From positions 7,865,717-7,929,716 of the forward strand of contig NZ_AP018290.1 of assembly GCF_002368415.1 (NCBI RefSeq): 64,000 bases of DNA. Reading direction: 5' to 3'. A program made the translations under genes and the position numbers. Of the stretch, positions 27,318 through 36,748 are shown piece by piece. This DNA comes from Calothrix sp. NIES-4105 (GTDB lineage: Bacteria > Cyanobacteriota > Cyanobacteriia > Cyanobacteriales > Nostocaceae). Each line of letters starts with the position of its first letter. The first letter of the stretch is position 1. Below the pieces are notes generated by a model. That model did not search any database. It was not told the DNA's origin and saw nothing but the letters and a program-made list of their open reading frames with translations.

Positions 27318-27496
27318 AGGTAGGGTGCGTGACGCTGCAACACTTCACAAAACGAAGCTAATAACAAGTAGCGTTACGCACCTGACTGCAACAGTTCACA
27401 AAACGAAGTTAATAACAACAGGAGTCGGTGCGTGAAGGCTACAAGTCTTATAACGTTAGTTGAAATTTTTTCGTCGCCTTCACGCACCCTACGTTA
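27318..27496. repeat. Direct and inverted repeats between the two regulator genes
   Basis: Two direct copies of CACAAAACGAAG(C/T)TAATAACAA occur at about 27349 and 27396. GGTGCGTGAAGGC near 27427 is reversed as GCCTTCACGCACC near 27476, and GGGTGCGTGACGC near 27323 is related. The block forms a long imperfect hairpin in the middle of a probable operon, so it could attenuate or process the mRNA. Confidence 0.65.
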
Positions 27497-27502
27497 TTAT
27501 TT

Positions 27503-27946
27503 TTACTCAATGGGTAAAGTGACTACAGAGAGCCAAAAGTCCTCAATTATTTTGACGATTTGAAACAGTTGGCTGATATTGCGGGATTTAGTAATGTAGC
27601 AATTTACATGTAAATCGTAGCTGTGATAAATATCCTCCTCGTTGCTTGATGTCGTCAGCACTATTACAGGGATACGACGTAATTTGGGGTCGGATTTTAT
27701 CTCCGCTAACACTTCCCGTCCATCTTTTTTGGGCAAGTTTAAGTCCAGCAATATTAAATCTGGACGCAGTGCATCTTTATACTCACCTTCTTGATTTAAA
27801 TATGCCATTGCATCAACACCATCACGAGCAATGATGATTTGGTGAGGAAGTGCGCTGTTTTTCAATACTTCTTGGATAAGACGAATATCAGCTTTATTGT
27901 CCTCGACCAAAAATATTGTTCTGGACTTTGCGTCCTCTTCGCTCAC
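27503..27946 (-). CDS. Rcp1-type phytochrome response regulator
   Basis: A single receiver domain of 147 residues, with FLVEDNKADIRLIQEVL, the phosphoacceptor in PDLILLDLNLPKKDGREVL, VIVLTTSSNEEDI, and the family C-terminus NISQLFQIVKIIEDFWLSVV. It matches the Rcp1 group that takes phosphate from Cph1-type phytochromes. The GTG start at 27946 is chosen because GGAGG lies eight bases before it. A longer frame from 27994 would lack a good site and overlap the phytochrome more. The gene overlaps the phytochrome end by 53 bases, which indicates translational coupling. Confidence 0.9.
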   Translation of the reverse strand: MSEEDAKSRTIFLVEDNKADIRLIQEVLKNSALPHQIIIARDGVDAMAYLNQEGEYKDALRPDLILLDLNLPKKDGREVLAEIKSDPKLRRIPVIVLTTSSNEEDIYHSYDLHVNCYITKSRNISQLFQIVKIIEDFWLSVVTLPIE

Positions 27947-30200
27947 GTTCGCGTCCTCCAACCGGAAGTGTAAAGTAAAAAGTGGCGCCTTCACCGAGCT
28001 TGGACTCTACCCAAATACGTCCTCGGTGACATTCAATGATTTTTTTGCATATTGCTAACCCCATTCCCGTACCTTGGTACTCATCGCGCGTATGGAGACG
28101 CTGGAAAATTACAAAAATACGTTCGCTGAATTTCGGGTCAATTCCAATACCGTTATCGTACACCGAGAATAACCACTCGTCTTCAAGTCGAGTTGTACTA
28201 ATGTGAATTTTGGGTGTTTCGTCACTGTGGAATTTAATGGCATTACCTACTAAGTTCTGGAACAACTGCATTAGCTGAGTGCTATCTGCCATCACCGTTG
28301 GCAAATCATCATGCGTAATTATTGCTTTGGTTTCTGCTGTGCGTTGACGTAGATGTGTTAACGCGCGTTCTAAAGGTACATTTGCATCAGTTAGTTGAAA
28401 TTCAACAGCTTGCATATCAACTTTAGAATAAGCCAATACATCGTCAATTAAGGTTTGCATCAAGCTAACACCTTCGACTGCATAGTTGATAAACTCAGTT
28501 GCATCCTCATCGAGTGCATTACTGTAGCGCATCTCTAATAGCTGCACATAGTTTGATACCTGATTTAATGGTTCTTGCAAATCGTGCGAAGCAACATAAG
28601 CAAACTTTTTCAACTCAGCATTAGATAATTCCAAATCGCGTGCGAGTTGAGCTAACTCATCAGCTTGGCGCAATACAATATTAACAATCCCTTTGCGTAA
28701 TTCCAAAGCTGTTTTTACTTCAATTAACTGCCAAGGTAACGAAGTCAACCGTACCGTTTGTTTCCACAATTCAAATGATTTACGTGGTCGTAAGCGTAAA
28801 TCTCCTTGTGCTTGACTTACTTCAAATGCATTATTTGGGTCACCACCCCAATTTACAGTTTGTATAACTTCTGGACGGAACCATAATACATAATTACGTT
28901 TGGAAATAGGAATCGCTAATAAACCACTTGCAACGTTTTTGTATTTTTCTGCATCTGGATAATGGTGTGGTAGCGAGTTCGTGTAAAATACTTCTTCATC
29001 TACATTTGCTTGCAGCCATTGAACAAGATAATTTAAATCTTCTTCTTTAGGAGTTTCACCAATAAGAGTGTATTTTCCTCCAAAATAAACTGCTGCTCCC
29101 TGTGCGCTAGTTAAATCTAGTAAATTCGGTTGATGTTGCACTAAACCGTCAACAAAATTTTCTGACTGCGACATATATTCAACCAGTTTCGATTGAATAT
29201 TTGTCAGCTTCATTCGATAGTCATAATCTTGAGTTTCTTCACGCGCGGATATTTCTGAAAATATAACTCTTCCCAAAAACTCGCAAGCTTTACGCAATTC
29301 GTAAGAAACATATTTCGGTGTTTGATGATGACACGCAATAAGTCCCCACAACTGACCGTCTTTAATTAAAGATATTGTCAGTGAGGCGCCGACACCCATA
29401 TTATGTAGATATTCGATATGACAGCTTGAAGCACTTCTCAATATCGAATTAGTCAAATTAGCTGCTGACTCAGTAATTGGATTAAGTGCAGGTACAACAT
29501 CAACTGGTTCAGCATGAGTATCAGGAATTAAGCGTATCCAATTTGAAGCAAATAACTTACGCGCGGGTTTAGGAATATCTGACTCAGGATAATGTAATCC
29601 TAAATAAGACTCTAAATGACTAAGCTTTTCTTCCCCAATTACAGAACCATGTCCATCATGGTCAAACTTATATAGCATTACTCTGTCAAACCCGGTAATC
29701 TTTCTGACTTCCTGCACAATAATTTGGCAAAAATCACGAAGATTCGTAGTTGACTCAAGTCTATTTATAGAAGTGCGTGCTAAATGATAAAAGCTTAAAA
29801 ACGGAATATTTTCATGTGCAAAAGTCGGTTCTAATTCTAAAATCAGTAACCCTTCATTAGTGCGATGAAAAACAGCATCAAACACAGCATAATCATCACC
29901 TCTTTTCCGTATCCAAATCTTAGTCGGGTTCAGATAATCAAGACTTTCCGCTGTCAACCCAGCTTGAATTTGCTCAACTTGGAAAGGGTCAAGTAAATCA
30001 AAAAGCGTTCCTTGTAACAAATCCTCTGTACTTACACCCAAGAGAGTATATACATTGTTACTCACCTGTAATATGCTTAATTCAGGTTCTTGTAAAACAA
30101 TCAGCACACCATGCGGCTGAACTTGAGTATTGAAATGAATTGGCGCCTCTTTTAACTGCGTCAAATTAATACTTTCTAAACTTGTATCATTAATCATCAT
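27894..30200 (-). CDS. Cph1-type phytochrome histidine kinase
   Basis: A red/far-red photoreceptor with PAS - GAF - PHY - HisKA - HATPase domains, 768 residues from the ATG at 30200 (GAGGGG precedes it; a GTG at 30236 is in frame). The bilin-binding cysteine is C260 in SASSCHIEYLHNMGVGASL, matching C259 of Cph1, so phycocyanobilin is expected. The N-terminal PAS has APIHFNTQVQPHGVL with no biliverdin cysteine. The DIP motif is in YLGLHYPESDIPKPAR. The PHY tongue has WGGDP and LRPRKSFELW. The kinase has FAYVASHDLQEPL and GTGMGLAICKK. It lies upstream of, and overlaps, its likely partner regulator. Confidence 0.95.
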   Translation of the reverse strand: MMINDTSLESINLTQLKEAPIHFNTQVQPHGVLIVLQEPELSILQVSNNVYTLLGVSTEDLLQGTLFDLLDPFQVEQIQAGLTAESLDYLNPTKIWIRKRGDDYAVFDAVFHRTNEGLLILELEPTFAHENIPFLSFYHLARTSINRLESTTNLRDFCQIIVQEVRKITGFDRVMLYKFDHDGHGSVIGEEKLSHLESYLGLHYPESDIPKPARKLFASNWIRLIPDTHAEPVDVVPALNPITESAANLTNSILRSASSCHIEYLHNMGVGASLTISLIKDGQLWGLIACHHQTPKYVSYELRKACEFLGRVIFSEISAREETQDYDYRMKLTNIQSKLVEYMSQSENFVDGLVQHQPNLLDLTSAQGAAVYFGGKYTLIGETPKEEDLNYLVQWLQANVDEEVFYTNSLPHHYPDAEKYKNVASGLLAIPISKRNYVLWFRPEVIQTVNWGGDPNNAFEVSQAQGDLRLRPRKSFELWKQTVRLTSLPWQLIEVKTALELRKGIVNIVLRQADELAQLARDLELSNAELKKFAYVASHDLQEPLNQVSNYVQLLEMRYSNALDEDATEFINYAVEGVSLMQTLIDDVLAYSKVDMQAVEFQLTDANVPLERALTHLRQRTAETKAIITHDDLPTVMADSTQLMQLFQNLVGNAIKFHSDETPKIHISTTRLEDEWLFSVYDNGIGIDPKFSERIFVIFQRLHTRDEYQGTGMGLAICKKIIECHRGRIWVESKLGEGATFYFTLPVGGRERERRGRKVQNNIFGRGQ
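27955..27959 (-). promoter_or_regulatory. Ribosome binding site for the Rcp1-like gene
   Basis: GGAGG, read on the minus strand, lies inside the phytochrome coding sequence eight bases before the GTG start at 27946. It decides the start codon. Confidence 0.75.
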
Positions 30201-30450
30201 AGTTCCCCTCAATTGCTCCCGGTTGGGTTCTTCCACACAACCTACTTAAATTAATTTTATTTTTCTTTTCTTTTCATAAGATTTTAACAACAAGTAAATT
30301 CACTGATGAATAATAAATGTAAAATAAACAAATGCAACATTACTCACCAATGTTAAGTATTAAATACATATATGTAAAAATAATAAGATGTAATAACAAA
30401 TAGTGTATAATTAAGTAAATAACACACTTTATGCTAAACAAAATTAATTT

Positions 30451-30669
30451 ATGACTGAATTGCTCGAACAAGCGATAGCAAAACTTAAAACCTTGCCGAG
30501 TAATGAGCAAGATGCAATAGCTACAATGATTTTAGAAGAATTAGAGGATGAAAGGTTGTGGGATGAAGCTTTTAGCCGTTCCAAAGATAAACTTGCTCTC
30601 CTTGCTGCGGCTGCTGTGGCTGAATATCACGCAGGAAAAACTGAGGAGTTAGACCCAGATACATTGTGA
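30451..30669 (+). CDS. Antitoxin-like protein of a type II toxin-antitoxin pair
   Basis: The 72-residue acidic protein has the pattern LEQAIAKLKTLPSNEQDAIA, MILEELEDERLWDEAFSRSKDKL and a tail KTEELDPDTL. This small family is common in cyanobacteria and always sits directly upstream of a RelE/ParE-like toxin. The stop codon overlaps the toxin GTG by four bases (GTGA). The partner toxin is frameshifted here, so this may be an orphan antitoxin. Confidence 0.75.
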   Translation: MTELLEQAIAKLKTLPSNEQDAIATMILEELEDERLWDEAFSRSKDKLALLAAAAVAEYHAGKTEELDPDTL

Positions 30670-30934
30670 AGTCACGTATTAATGCCAATTTTCGTACTTG
30701 CTTCGGTTATCTACCTGAAAAAGTAAAAGAGCAAACTCGCGCCGCATATCGTTTGTTTAAACAAGACCCAAATCATCCTAGCTTGCATTTTAAAAAGGTG
30801 CTGCAGAATTACCAATTTACTCTGCTCGAATTAGTAAAAGTTATCGAGCAGTTGGTAGCTTAGAGGGAGATACAATTATTTGGTTTTGGCTTGGCTCTCA
30901 TACAGAATACGACAGGTTACTGTCTCAGTTATGA
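30666..30934 (+). pseudogene. RelE/ParE-superfamily toxin with a one-base deletion
   Basis: From the GTG at 30666 the frame encodes KSRINANFRTCFGYLPEKVK and RAAYRLFKQDPNHPSLHFKK, typical of this toxin group. It then runs off frame after 30800 and stops at 30863. In another frame, from 30812, the family C-terminus continues intact: PIYSARISKSYRAVG, GDTIIWFWLGSHTEYDRLLS, stop at 30932-30934. Between GTG (30798-30800) and CCA (30812) there are 11 bases where the family needs 12. The conserved second half argues for a recent mutation or a sequencing error. Confidence 0.8.
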
Positions 30935-31083
30935 TAATTAGTGCTTCATATCATTCATTATGAGTGGTAGGCGCCAACTTTAAAAATTTCTGTACAGACG
31001 TGATTAATCACGTCTCTTCCTCTGTGCCCTCTGTGACGGGCGTGGTAAAAAGAATGCACAGTTCGTATGCCTGTGCTACAAGA

Positions 31084-32619
31084 TTAAATCCAAGAAGTAA
31101 ACCACATACGTAATTTATAGGCTTCTGAAGTGATTGGTAAACCAAGATATATTGGTAGCCAGAATATAAAAGCCCCAATAATTAAAAATGTTATTGTTAC
31201 ACCAGCCGCGCGTAAACTAACTCTATAACTGCGAATACACTGGTCAACAACCCAAGCTATTGCCATAAAAGCAAATACTACCCCTGTCATGTAGTGGTAG
31301 ATAAACAAACACCGTATTACCTTTACCCACGGCATTAAATTAACTAAATAATTTACTACTAAATATAAAGCAATCCAAGTATCAATAGTTAGTGGTATTA
31401 CCAAACGCTCCTGCTCTACCCAAGGCGCCACAACCTTCCGAACAAAGACCCAAACAAGCATTCCACACAAAAATATAATAGCTGCGAACCCAGACCACCA
31501 TAGAAAAGGGTTGCCCATTGCGTGAACATCATAAATAACTTTGCCTGCTCCTTGCGGTAACGGTGGACCAAATACAGGTAAAGGGTCTTGGAAACTTTGA
31601 GCAGTTTGATAATAATACGCCATCGGTCGCGTCATTAAAGGCCACTTATACCAAGCTGCACAATAAGGGTGAACCGATGCGTTGTTGCCACCCATACGTT
31701 CGTGGAACCCCAAGATTTGTTTATGAACCTCGATAAAGTTGTATCTTGTATCAAGTAACAAGTGGGGAATCCAAATAATGCTGTAAATGATGACGGGGAT
31801 GATTCCTAAATATATTGCAACGTGAAAAATATTTAACTGCGTTAGGTTTTGAAGCGGAGATATACGTGCATATGATGACACCTGATCCGCTTTCGCCCAA
31901 TATTTAGTTGCAATCTGGCTACCGAAAGCTTTATTGCTTAATTTATGTTCATAATCTTCATCTGTCTCATTCTTACTTGCTAAGGAGCGTATAATCTCAA
32001 ATCCCCAAGCGAGAATCCACAAACTATAGGCGCCTAAAAGGTACCATAAACCATTCCATTTAGTCGCAATTGAGGCGCCAAAAGCAATACCTGCCACAGC
32101 TAAATATACATGGCGCCGCTGATTTTTCTTATTAAGTGCTAAAAGCAACAAAAACTGACCGAGTAAACCGCAGATAACTATATATTGATTAATTAAAGCG
32201 TAGCGCGCTTCAACAATAAAAATACCGTCCAGTGCCGTAAATAACCCAGCAATTAAACCAAAACTGCGACGGTGACTAAGTTGATAAGCGATACCAGCAA
32301 CAAGCAATGGAATAAACGAACCAGTAAAAGCATTCATCCAGCGGTAAGCAACCGGAGACATCAAAGCACCTGTCAAACCATTTACTTCGTAGCTCCAAGG
32401 TACATGCTTACCCAACCAAATACCCAAAGCAATAACTAACTTACCAAATGGCGGATGACCATCGAAGAACGGTACACCTGTTAGATAATCATTACCAAAC
32501 TTAGCGTAATAAATCTCATCAAATACAAGCGTATTAAATCTTTCTAGTCCCCAAAATCGTAAAGCGAGTGATAGTAAAAATATACTCACCAAGCCTATTT
32601 GAAACCATTTTTTAGTCAT
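31084..32619 (-). CDS. Dolichyl-phosphate-mannose-type protein mannosyltransferase (PMT, GT39)
   Basis: Bacterial PMTs transfer mannose from polyprenyl phosphate to Ser/Thr of secreted proteins. The 511-residue protein has about eleven hydrophobic helices. The family DE motif is D34-E35 (FDEIYYAKFGNDYL), followed by FDGHPPFGKLVIALG and GANNSV-like GGNNASVHPYCAAWYKWPLM. The large extracytoplasmic loop is shorter than in fungi, and the PMT C-terminal four-helix domain is present (LYLVVNYLVNLMPWVKVIR). Its protein targets are unknown. It lies downstream of repeats, not clearly in an operon. Confidence 0.9.
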   Translation of the reverse strand: MTKKWFQIGLVSIFLLSLALRFWGLERFNTLVFDEIYYAKFGNDYLTGVPFFDGHPPFGKLVIALGIWLGKHVPWSYEVNGLTGALMSPVAYRWMNAFTGSFIPLLVAGIAYQLSHRRSFGLIAGLFTALDGIFIVEARYALINQYIVICGLLGQFLLLLALNKKNQRRHVYLAVAGIAFGASIATKWNGLWYLLGAYSLWILAWGFEIIRSLASKNETDEDYEHKLSNKAFGSQIATKYWAKADQVSSYARISPLQNLTQLNIFHVAIYLGIIPVIIYSIIWIPHLLLDTRYNFIEVHKQILGFHERMGGNNASVHPYCAAWYKWPLMTRPMAYYYQTAQSFQDPLPVFGPPLPQGAGKVIYDVHAMGNPFLWWSGFAAIIFLCGMLVWVFVRKVVAPWVEQERLVIPLTIDTWIALYLVVNYLVNLMPWVKVIRCLFIYHYMTGVVFAFMAIAWVVDQCIRSYRVSLRAAGVTITFLIIGAFIFWLPIYLGLPITSEAYKLRMWFTSWI

Positions 32620-32629
32620 AAGTTAGAAG

Positions 32630-32745
32630 TATTGAGTGAGTCGTGCTGAGTGAGTCGTGCTGAGTGTTAAGGAGTGGAGTTAACCAGAAATGAAACTTGG
32701 TACTCAGAACTTCTTTACTCAGCACTCAGCACTCAGCACTTTCTA
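32630..32745. repeat. STRR repeats GTGCTGA/TCAGCAC
   Basis: GAGTCGTGCTGAGTGAGTCG, TGCTGAGTG and, further on, three TCAGCAC copies in a row (about 32718-32738) form an inverted array of the heptamer family. It lies between the PMT gene and the phosphoenolpyruvate synthase gene and could fold into a long hairpin. Confidence 0.8.
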
Positions 32746-35169
32746 CTCACCATGTTCTACTTTAGCGATTTCTAGCATTGTCTTCAAAACCGAGTCAGGA
32801 TTCAAGCTAATTGTGTCAATTCCTTCTTCGACTAGGAACTTGGCAAATTCAGGATAGTCCGAAGGCGCCTGTCCGCAAATACCAATTTTACGATTTTTGC
32901 GCTTTGCTGCACTAATTGCCATTTTTACCATTCGCTTGACACCCTCGCTGCGTTCGTCAAATAACGAAGCTACCAAAGACGAATCTCTATCAATTCCCAA
33001 CGTTAGCTGTGTTAGGTCATTTGAACCAATCGAGAATCCATCAAAAACGTCGGCAAACTCCTCTGCCATGATGACATTATTGGGTAACTCGCACATCACG
33101 TAAACCTGTAATCCTCCCTCACCCTGCTTTAATCCATTTTTCGCCATTTCTTCAATCACTAAACGGCCTTCGGATGGAGTACGACAGAAAGGAATCATTG
33201 GGATGAGATTTACTAAACCCATTTCATCACGAGCAATTTTGAGCGCACGACATTCTAAAGCAAACGCTTCGCGATAACCTGCATCATAATAACGCGCGGC
33301 GCCTCGCCATCCTAACATTGGGTTTTCTTCGTGGGGTTCAAATTGTCTGCCACCAAGTAAATTGGCATATTCATTACTCTTAAAGTCCGACATCCTGACA
33401 ATTACAGGTTTAGGATAAAACGCTGCTGCAATAGTCGCGATACCTTGCGCTAACTTATCAACGAAATACTGGGCTTTATCTTCGTACAGCGCAGTCATTT
33501 GAGCTATTTTAGCTTTTGCAGTTTCATCTTGTAACTCGTCGTAACGCAGCAAAGCCATTGGGTGAGTCTGAATATGATTTGCAATGATAAATTCAGTGCG
33601 CGCCAAACCCACTCCATCATTAGGAATCATTGATAGCTTCAACGCTTCTTGTGGATTGCCAACGTTCATTAAAATTTTAGTACGAGTACGGGGTAAATTA
33701 TCCAAGGGTATTTCTTCAACTTCAAACGGCAATAACCCCTCATAAACTCGTCCTTCTTCACCTTGGGCACAAGAAACAGTTACATCTTGCCCTGTTTTTA
33801 ATACTTGTGTTCCATTACCACATCCAACAATTGCTGGAACTCCTAACTCGCGCGCGATAATAGCTGCATGGCACGTTCTTCCCCCGGAGTTAGTAATAAT
33901 AGCACTCGCGCGCTTCATAATTGGTTCCCAGTCAGGGTCAGTTCTATCTGTCACCAGCACTTCCCCTGGTTGAAACTCGTTGATTTTATTTGTATCAACA
34001 ATTACTCTAACTTTACCCTGATTAATCATTTCCCCAACCGCACGACCCGTAACCAGGGAATTATTATTTTTCTCTAAAAGCTTATAAGTCCGCAATACTG
34101 CATGATTTTTTTGTGACTGCACAGTTTCTGGACGTGCTTGCACTATAAATAACTCGTTTGTAATACCGTCTTTTGCCCATTCGATGTCCATTGGACTATA
34201 GGCGCCATGTGTAATAGAGTAATGGTCTTCGATTAAACATGCCCACTTAGCTAGCTGTAATATTTCATCATCATTAAGAGCATATCTATTTTGGTCTTCA
34301 ATAGATACTGGAACATTATTAGTCGTAGACCCAGAATAAACCATCTTCAAAGCTTTACTGCCCAACTTCTTATCTATAATTGGGCGAAATCCAGCTTTTA
34401 ATGTTGGCTTAAATACATAATACTCATCGGGATTTACGGTGCCTTGGACAACGTTTTCACCTAACCCATAAGCAGCAGTAATAAGAGCAGCATTTTCAAA
34501 ACCTGTCTCAGTATCAATACTAAACATTACCCCCGATGTCGCCAAGTCAGAACGCACCATTTTTTGCACTCCAACAGCAAGGGCAATATCAAAATGGTTA
34601 AAGTTTTTAGCTTCACGGTAAGATATCGCGCGGTCGGTAAATATGGAAGCAAAGCAGCGATGACACGCATTTAAAACAGCTTCAATACCTGTGATATTAA
34701 GATATGTATCTTGCTGTCCTGCAAAACTCGCATCGGGTAAATCTTCAGCAGTCGCAGAAGAACGCACTGCAACGTCAGTATTTTCATTGTACTGTTTGCA
34801 GAGCTTTTGATAGGCACCTAGTATTGCATCCTCTAAATCTGCTGGGAAAGGAGTATTCATTAACAAAGCGCGCGCTTCGGAACCACGATGTTTAAGATTG
34901 TTAATATCTTCAACATCAAGGTCATGGAACAACTTACGAAGCTTCTCTTCTAACTGTGCAGACTCAAGAAAATATCGATAAGCGTATGCAGTAGTGGCAA
35001 AACCATTAGGAACATTAACACCTTTAGGCTTGAGTTGTTGAATCATCTCTCCCAATGAGGCATTTTTGCCGCCCACAAAGGGAATATCTTTTATACCAAC
35101 ATCTTCAAACCAGAGGATAAAAGCTTGTTCTATGGAGGATTGAGCTAAAGTGTTCTTGGTTAATACCAT
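32743..35169 (-). CDS. ppsA: Phosphoenolpyruvate synthase
   Basis: PpsA makes PEP from pyruvate and ATP with release of AMP and phosphate. The 808-residue protein has the N-terminal nucleotide-binding domain (GGKNASLGEM at 28-37 and AVRSSATAEDLPDASFAGQQ near 136). The phosphohistidine domain has the catalytic histidine near residue 433 in SGGRTCHAAIIARELGVPAI. The PEP-binding barrel has GLARTEFII, FCRTPSEGRLV and IGSNDLTQLTLGIDRD. It is full length. Strong AT-rich upstream sequence and GGAGG-like TCAGGAGGTATGTAC before the ATG support the start. It directs carbon towards gluconeogenesis. Confidence 0.97.
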   Translation of the reverse strand: MVLTKNTLAQSSIEQAFILWFEDVGIKDIPFVGGKNASLGEMIQQLKPKGVNVPNGFATTAYAYRYFLESAQLEEKLRKLFHDLDVEDINNLKHRGSEARALLMNTPFPADLEDAILGAYQKLCKQYNENTDVAVRSSATAEDLPDASFAGQQDTYLNITGIEAVLNACHRCFASIFTDRAISYREAKNFNHFDIALAVGVQKMVRSDLATSGVMFSIDTETGFENAALITAAYGLGENVVQGTVNPDEYYVFKPTLKAGFRPIIDKKLGSKALKMVYSGSTTNNVPVSIEDQNRYALNDDEILQLAKWACLIEDHYSITHGAYSPMDIEWAKDGITNELFIVQARPETVQSQKNHAVLRTYKLLEKNNNSLVTGRAVGEMINQGKVRVIVDTNKINEFQPGEVLVTDRTDPDWEPIMKRASAIITNSGGRTCHAAIIARELGVPAIVGCGNGTQVLKTGQDVTVSCAQGEEGRVYEGLLPFEVEEIPLDNLPRTRTKILMNVGNPQEALKLSMIPNDGVGLARTEFIIANHIQTHPMALLRYDELQDETAKAKIAQMTALYEDKAQYFVDKLAQGIATIAAAFYPKPVIVRMSDFKSNEYANLLGGRQFEPHEENPMLGWRGAARYYDAGYREAFALECRALKIARDEMGLVNLIPMIPFCRTPSEGRLVIEEMAKNGLKQGEGGLQVYVMCELPNNVIMAEEFADVFDGFSIGSNDLTQLTLGIDRDSSLVASLFDERSEGVKRMVKMAISAAKRKNRKIGICGQAPSDYPEFAKFLVEEGIDTISLNPDSVLKTMLEIAKVEHGE

Positions 35170-35355
35170 AAGTACATACCTCCTGAAATAAACGCTTTGG
35201 TTACAAGGAAAATACTTCCCCTACTTCGGGTATATCACATACAACCGTAAATTGCCCTGTCATTTATTTAGCCTTTATATAAGATTTTTTTGTACCATTA
35301 AATTTCAGTTCTATCTGACTAAGAAAAATAATTTTTTATTCACTGGTGAAATTTT

Positions 35356-35431
35356 GATCCCCCTACTACCCCCAAAACATCGGGGAGCAAGAAGTATTTT
35401 TAGCCCCCGAACTCGCGCTAATAGGGGGATC
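35356..35431. repeat. GATCCCCCTA inverted-repeat element
   Basis: The element starts GATCCCCCTACTACCCCC and ends CTAATAGGGGGATC, a 10-bp terminal inverted repeat, with inner CATCGGGGAGC / TAGCCCCCGA arms. The right end overlaps the stop codon of the adjoining Uma2 gene. Confidence 0.75.
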
Positions 35432-36008
35432 AAACTTTTAAAATTCCAGCTTGCCGAAAAATTTGTTCTGGTGTAATTTGTAACGCTTCAAATAAGGAAT
35501 CCTCCAAACTATCCGTACCCCGTTTAGTTTGAGGCAGAGCATCTGGATAAAAAATAGTAATAGTTTTAGCTTTAGTATCAATAATCCAAACTCGTTCAAC
35601 CTTAGCTTTCAGATAATCAATTGCTTTTTCTGTCATTTCCCCAAAAGTTTGACCTGGAGAAATAATTTCAATAACTAATTCCGGAGCAACAGGACAAGCT
35701 TCATCTTCTAACCAATCAGCAGGAAGACGATTATAAGAAACATAAGTCAAATCGGCAACAGGAACCCAATCTTGCTTATCCCGTGTTAATTTAATTGCCC
35801 ATTCAATAACAACCCGTCCCCTTCCTTGTGCCCACACAGACAATAGTATAAATAATGCACCTGTTGTGGAGCTATGAAAAAATTTTGGCGCCATCGCATC
35901 ATCTTTGAATTTAGGTATTGCTTCTCCATCAATTAGCTCGTATATAATATCTCTCTCAGGGAGCAAGAAAAATTCTTCAACGGAGAGTTGCTTTTTTACT
36001 TGAGTCAT
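35430..36008 (-). CDS. Uma2 family (DUF820) putative endonuclease
   Basis: The 192-residue member of the same nuclease-like family as the gene at 24890, but not closely similar to it. It begins KKQLSVEEFFLLPERDIIYE, then LIDGEAIPKF. It shows the core VADLTYVSYNRLP, PELVIEIISPGQTFGEMTEK and the final YLKAKVERVWIIDTKAKTI. The TGA stop lies in the edge (TGATCCCCC) of a palindromic repeat. Role unknown. Confidence 0.9.
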   Translation of the reverse strand: MTQVKKQLSVEEFFLLPERDIIYELIDGEAIPKFKDDAMAPKFFHSSTTGALFILLSVWAQGRGRVVIEWAIKLTRDKQDWVPVADLTYVSYNRLPADWLEDEACPVAPELVIEIISPGQTFGEMTEKAIDYLKAKVERVWIIDTKAKTITIFYPDALPQTKRGTDSLEDSLFEALQITPEQIFRQAGILKV

Positions 36009-36266
36009 ATAGCATTCCGCACATCATTTATAAAAAACTAGGCTTATGTAACGAACCACAAAGGACACAAAGGACACAAAGAAAGAGAAGAGTGATTTTT
36101 ACAATTCCTAAACGGATTGCTATAGTTAGCTCGCAGTCCGGGATGACTCTATTTTAAGTTTTACTAGTTGTCAACGGTTTTCAAACGCACGGGTGACATC
36201 TAAGCTCGGATATCAATATAATACCCCTTATCTCGGTAATTCCAAAAGCAACCCATAAACTAACTC

Positions 36267-36647
36267 CTAACTCTCCTCTTCCCACCCTAAAATAGCAGAA
36301 ACTTGATGTGCTAATTCTGTGGGATTAAAAGGTTTCGCGATAGCGTCTTTTATGCCTTGCTCTGCATAACGGCGCCTATCACTAGCTTGAATCTTCGCGG
36401 TTAATAATATTACAGGTATTTGTTGAGTAGCTGGATTATCTTGAAGCTTTTCAAAGGTGGCAAGACCATCCATATCAGGCATCATCACATCAAGTAAAAT
36501 GGCATCGGGTAAGTAAGTTTGAGCTTTAAAAATACATTCACTTCCAGAGGCAGCTGTTATGACTTCCCACCCTGCAACAGTTTCTAAGCAAATTTTTGTA
36601 ACTTCTTGAATATATTCTTCATTGTCTACTACTAAAATACGCTTCAT
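36267..36647 (-). CDS. CheY-like response regulator
   Basis: A stand-alone receiver of 126 residues with ILVVDNEEYIQEV, the phosphoacceptor in PDAILLDVMMPDMDGLATFE, VILLTAKIQASDRRRYAEQG and the lysine in DAIAKPFNPTELAHQV. There is no output domain, so it acts by protein contact. The second acidic residue of the usual DD pair is N-E here (VVDNEE), which is still common. It lies between the Uma2 gene and a divergent lipoprotein gene. No partner kinase is adjacent, although a large hybrid kinase is 0.5 kb further on. Confidence 0.9.
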   Translation of the reverse strand: MKRILVVDNEEYIQEVTKICLETVAGWEVITAASGSECIFKAQTYLPDAILLDVMMPDMDGLATFEKLQDNPATQQIPVILLTAKIQASDRRRYAEQGIKDAIAKPFNPTELAHQVSAILGWEEES

Positions 36648-36748
36648 ATCAACACCGCGAGCCAGTACCTTATCCTATCAATATCTTATTTTTACTTGCC
36701 ACGCGGGTACTTTATACTTACTTATACTATTTATCAAGGGTTTAGCCA

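Noticed and set aside
30666-30863. Complete 65-residue toxin
   Set aside because: The last third is out of frame; the family C-terminus is found in another frame further on, so it is listed as a frameshifted gene.
32633-32745. CRISPR-like or promoter interpretation of the GTGCTGA arrays
   Set aside because: The units are heptamers without spacers, and match the known STRR repeats of filamentous cyanobacteria.
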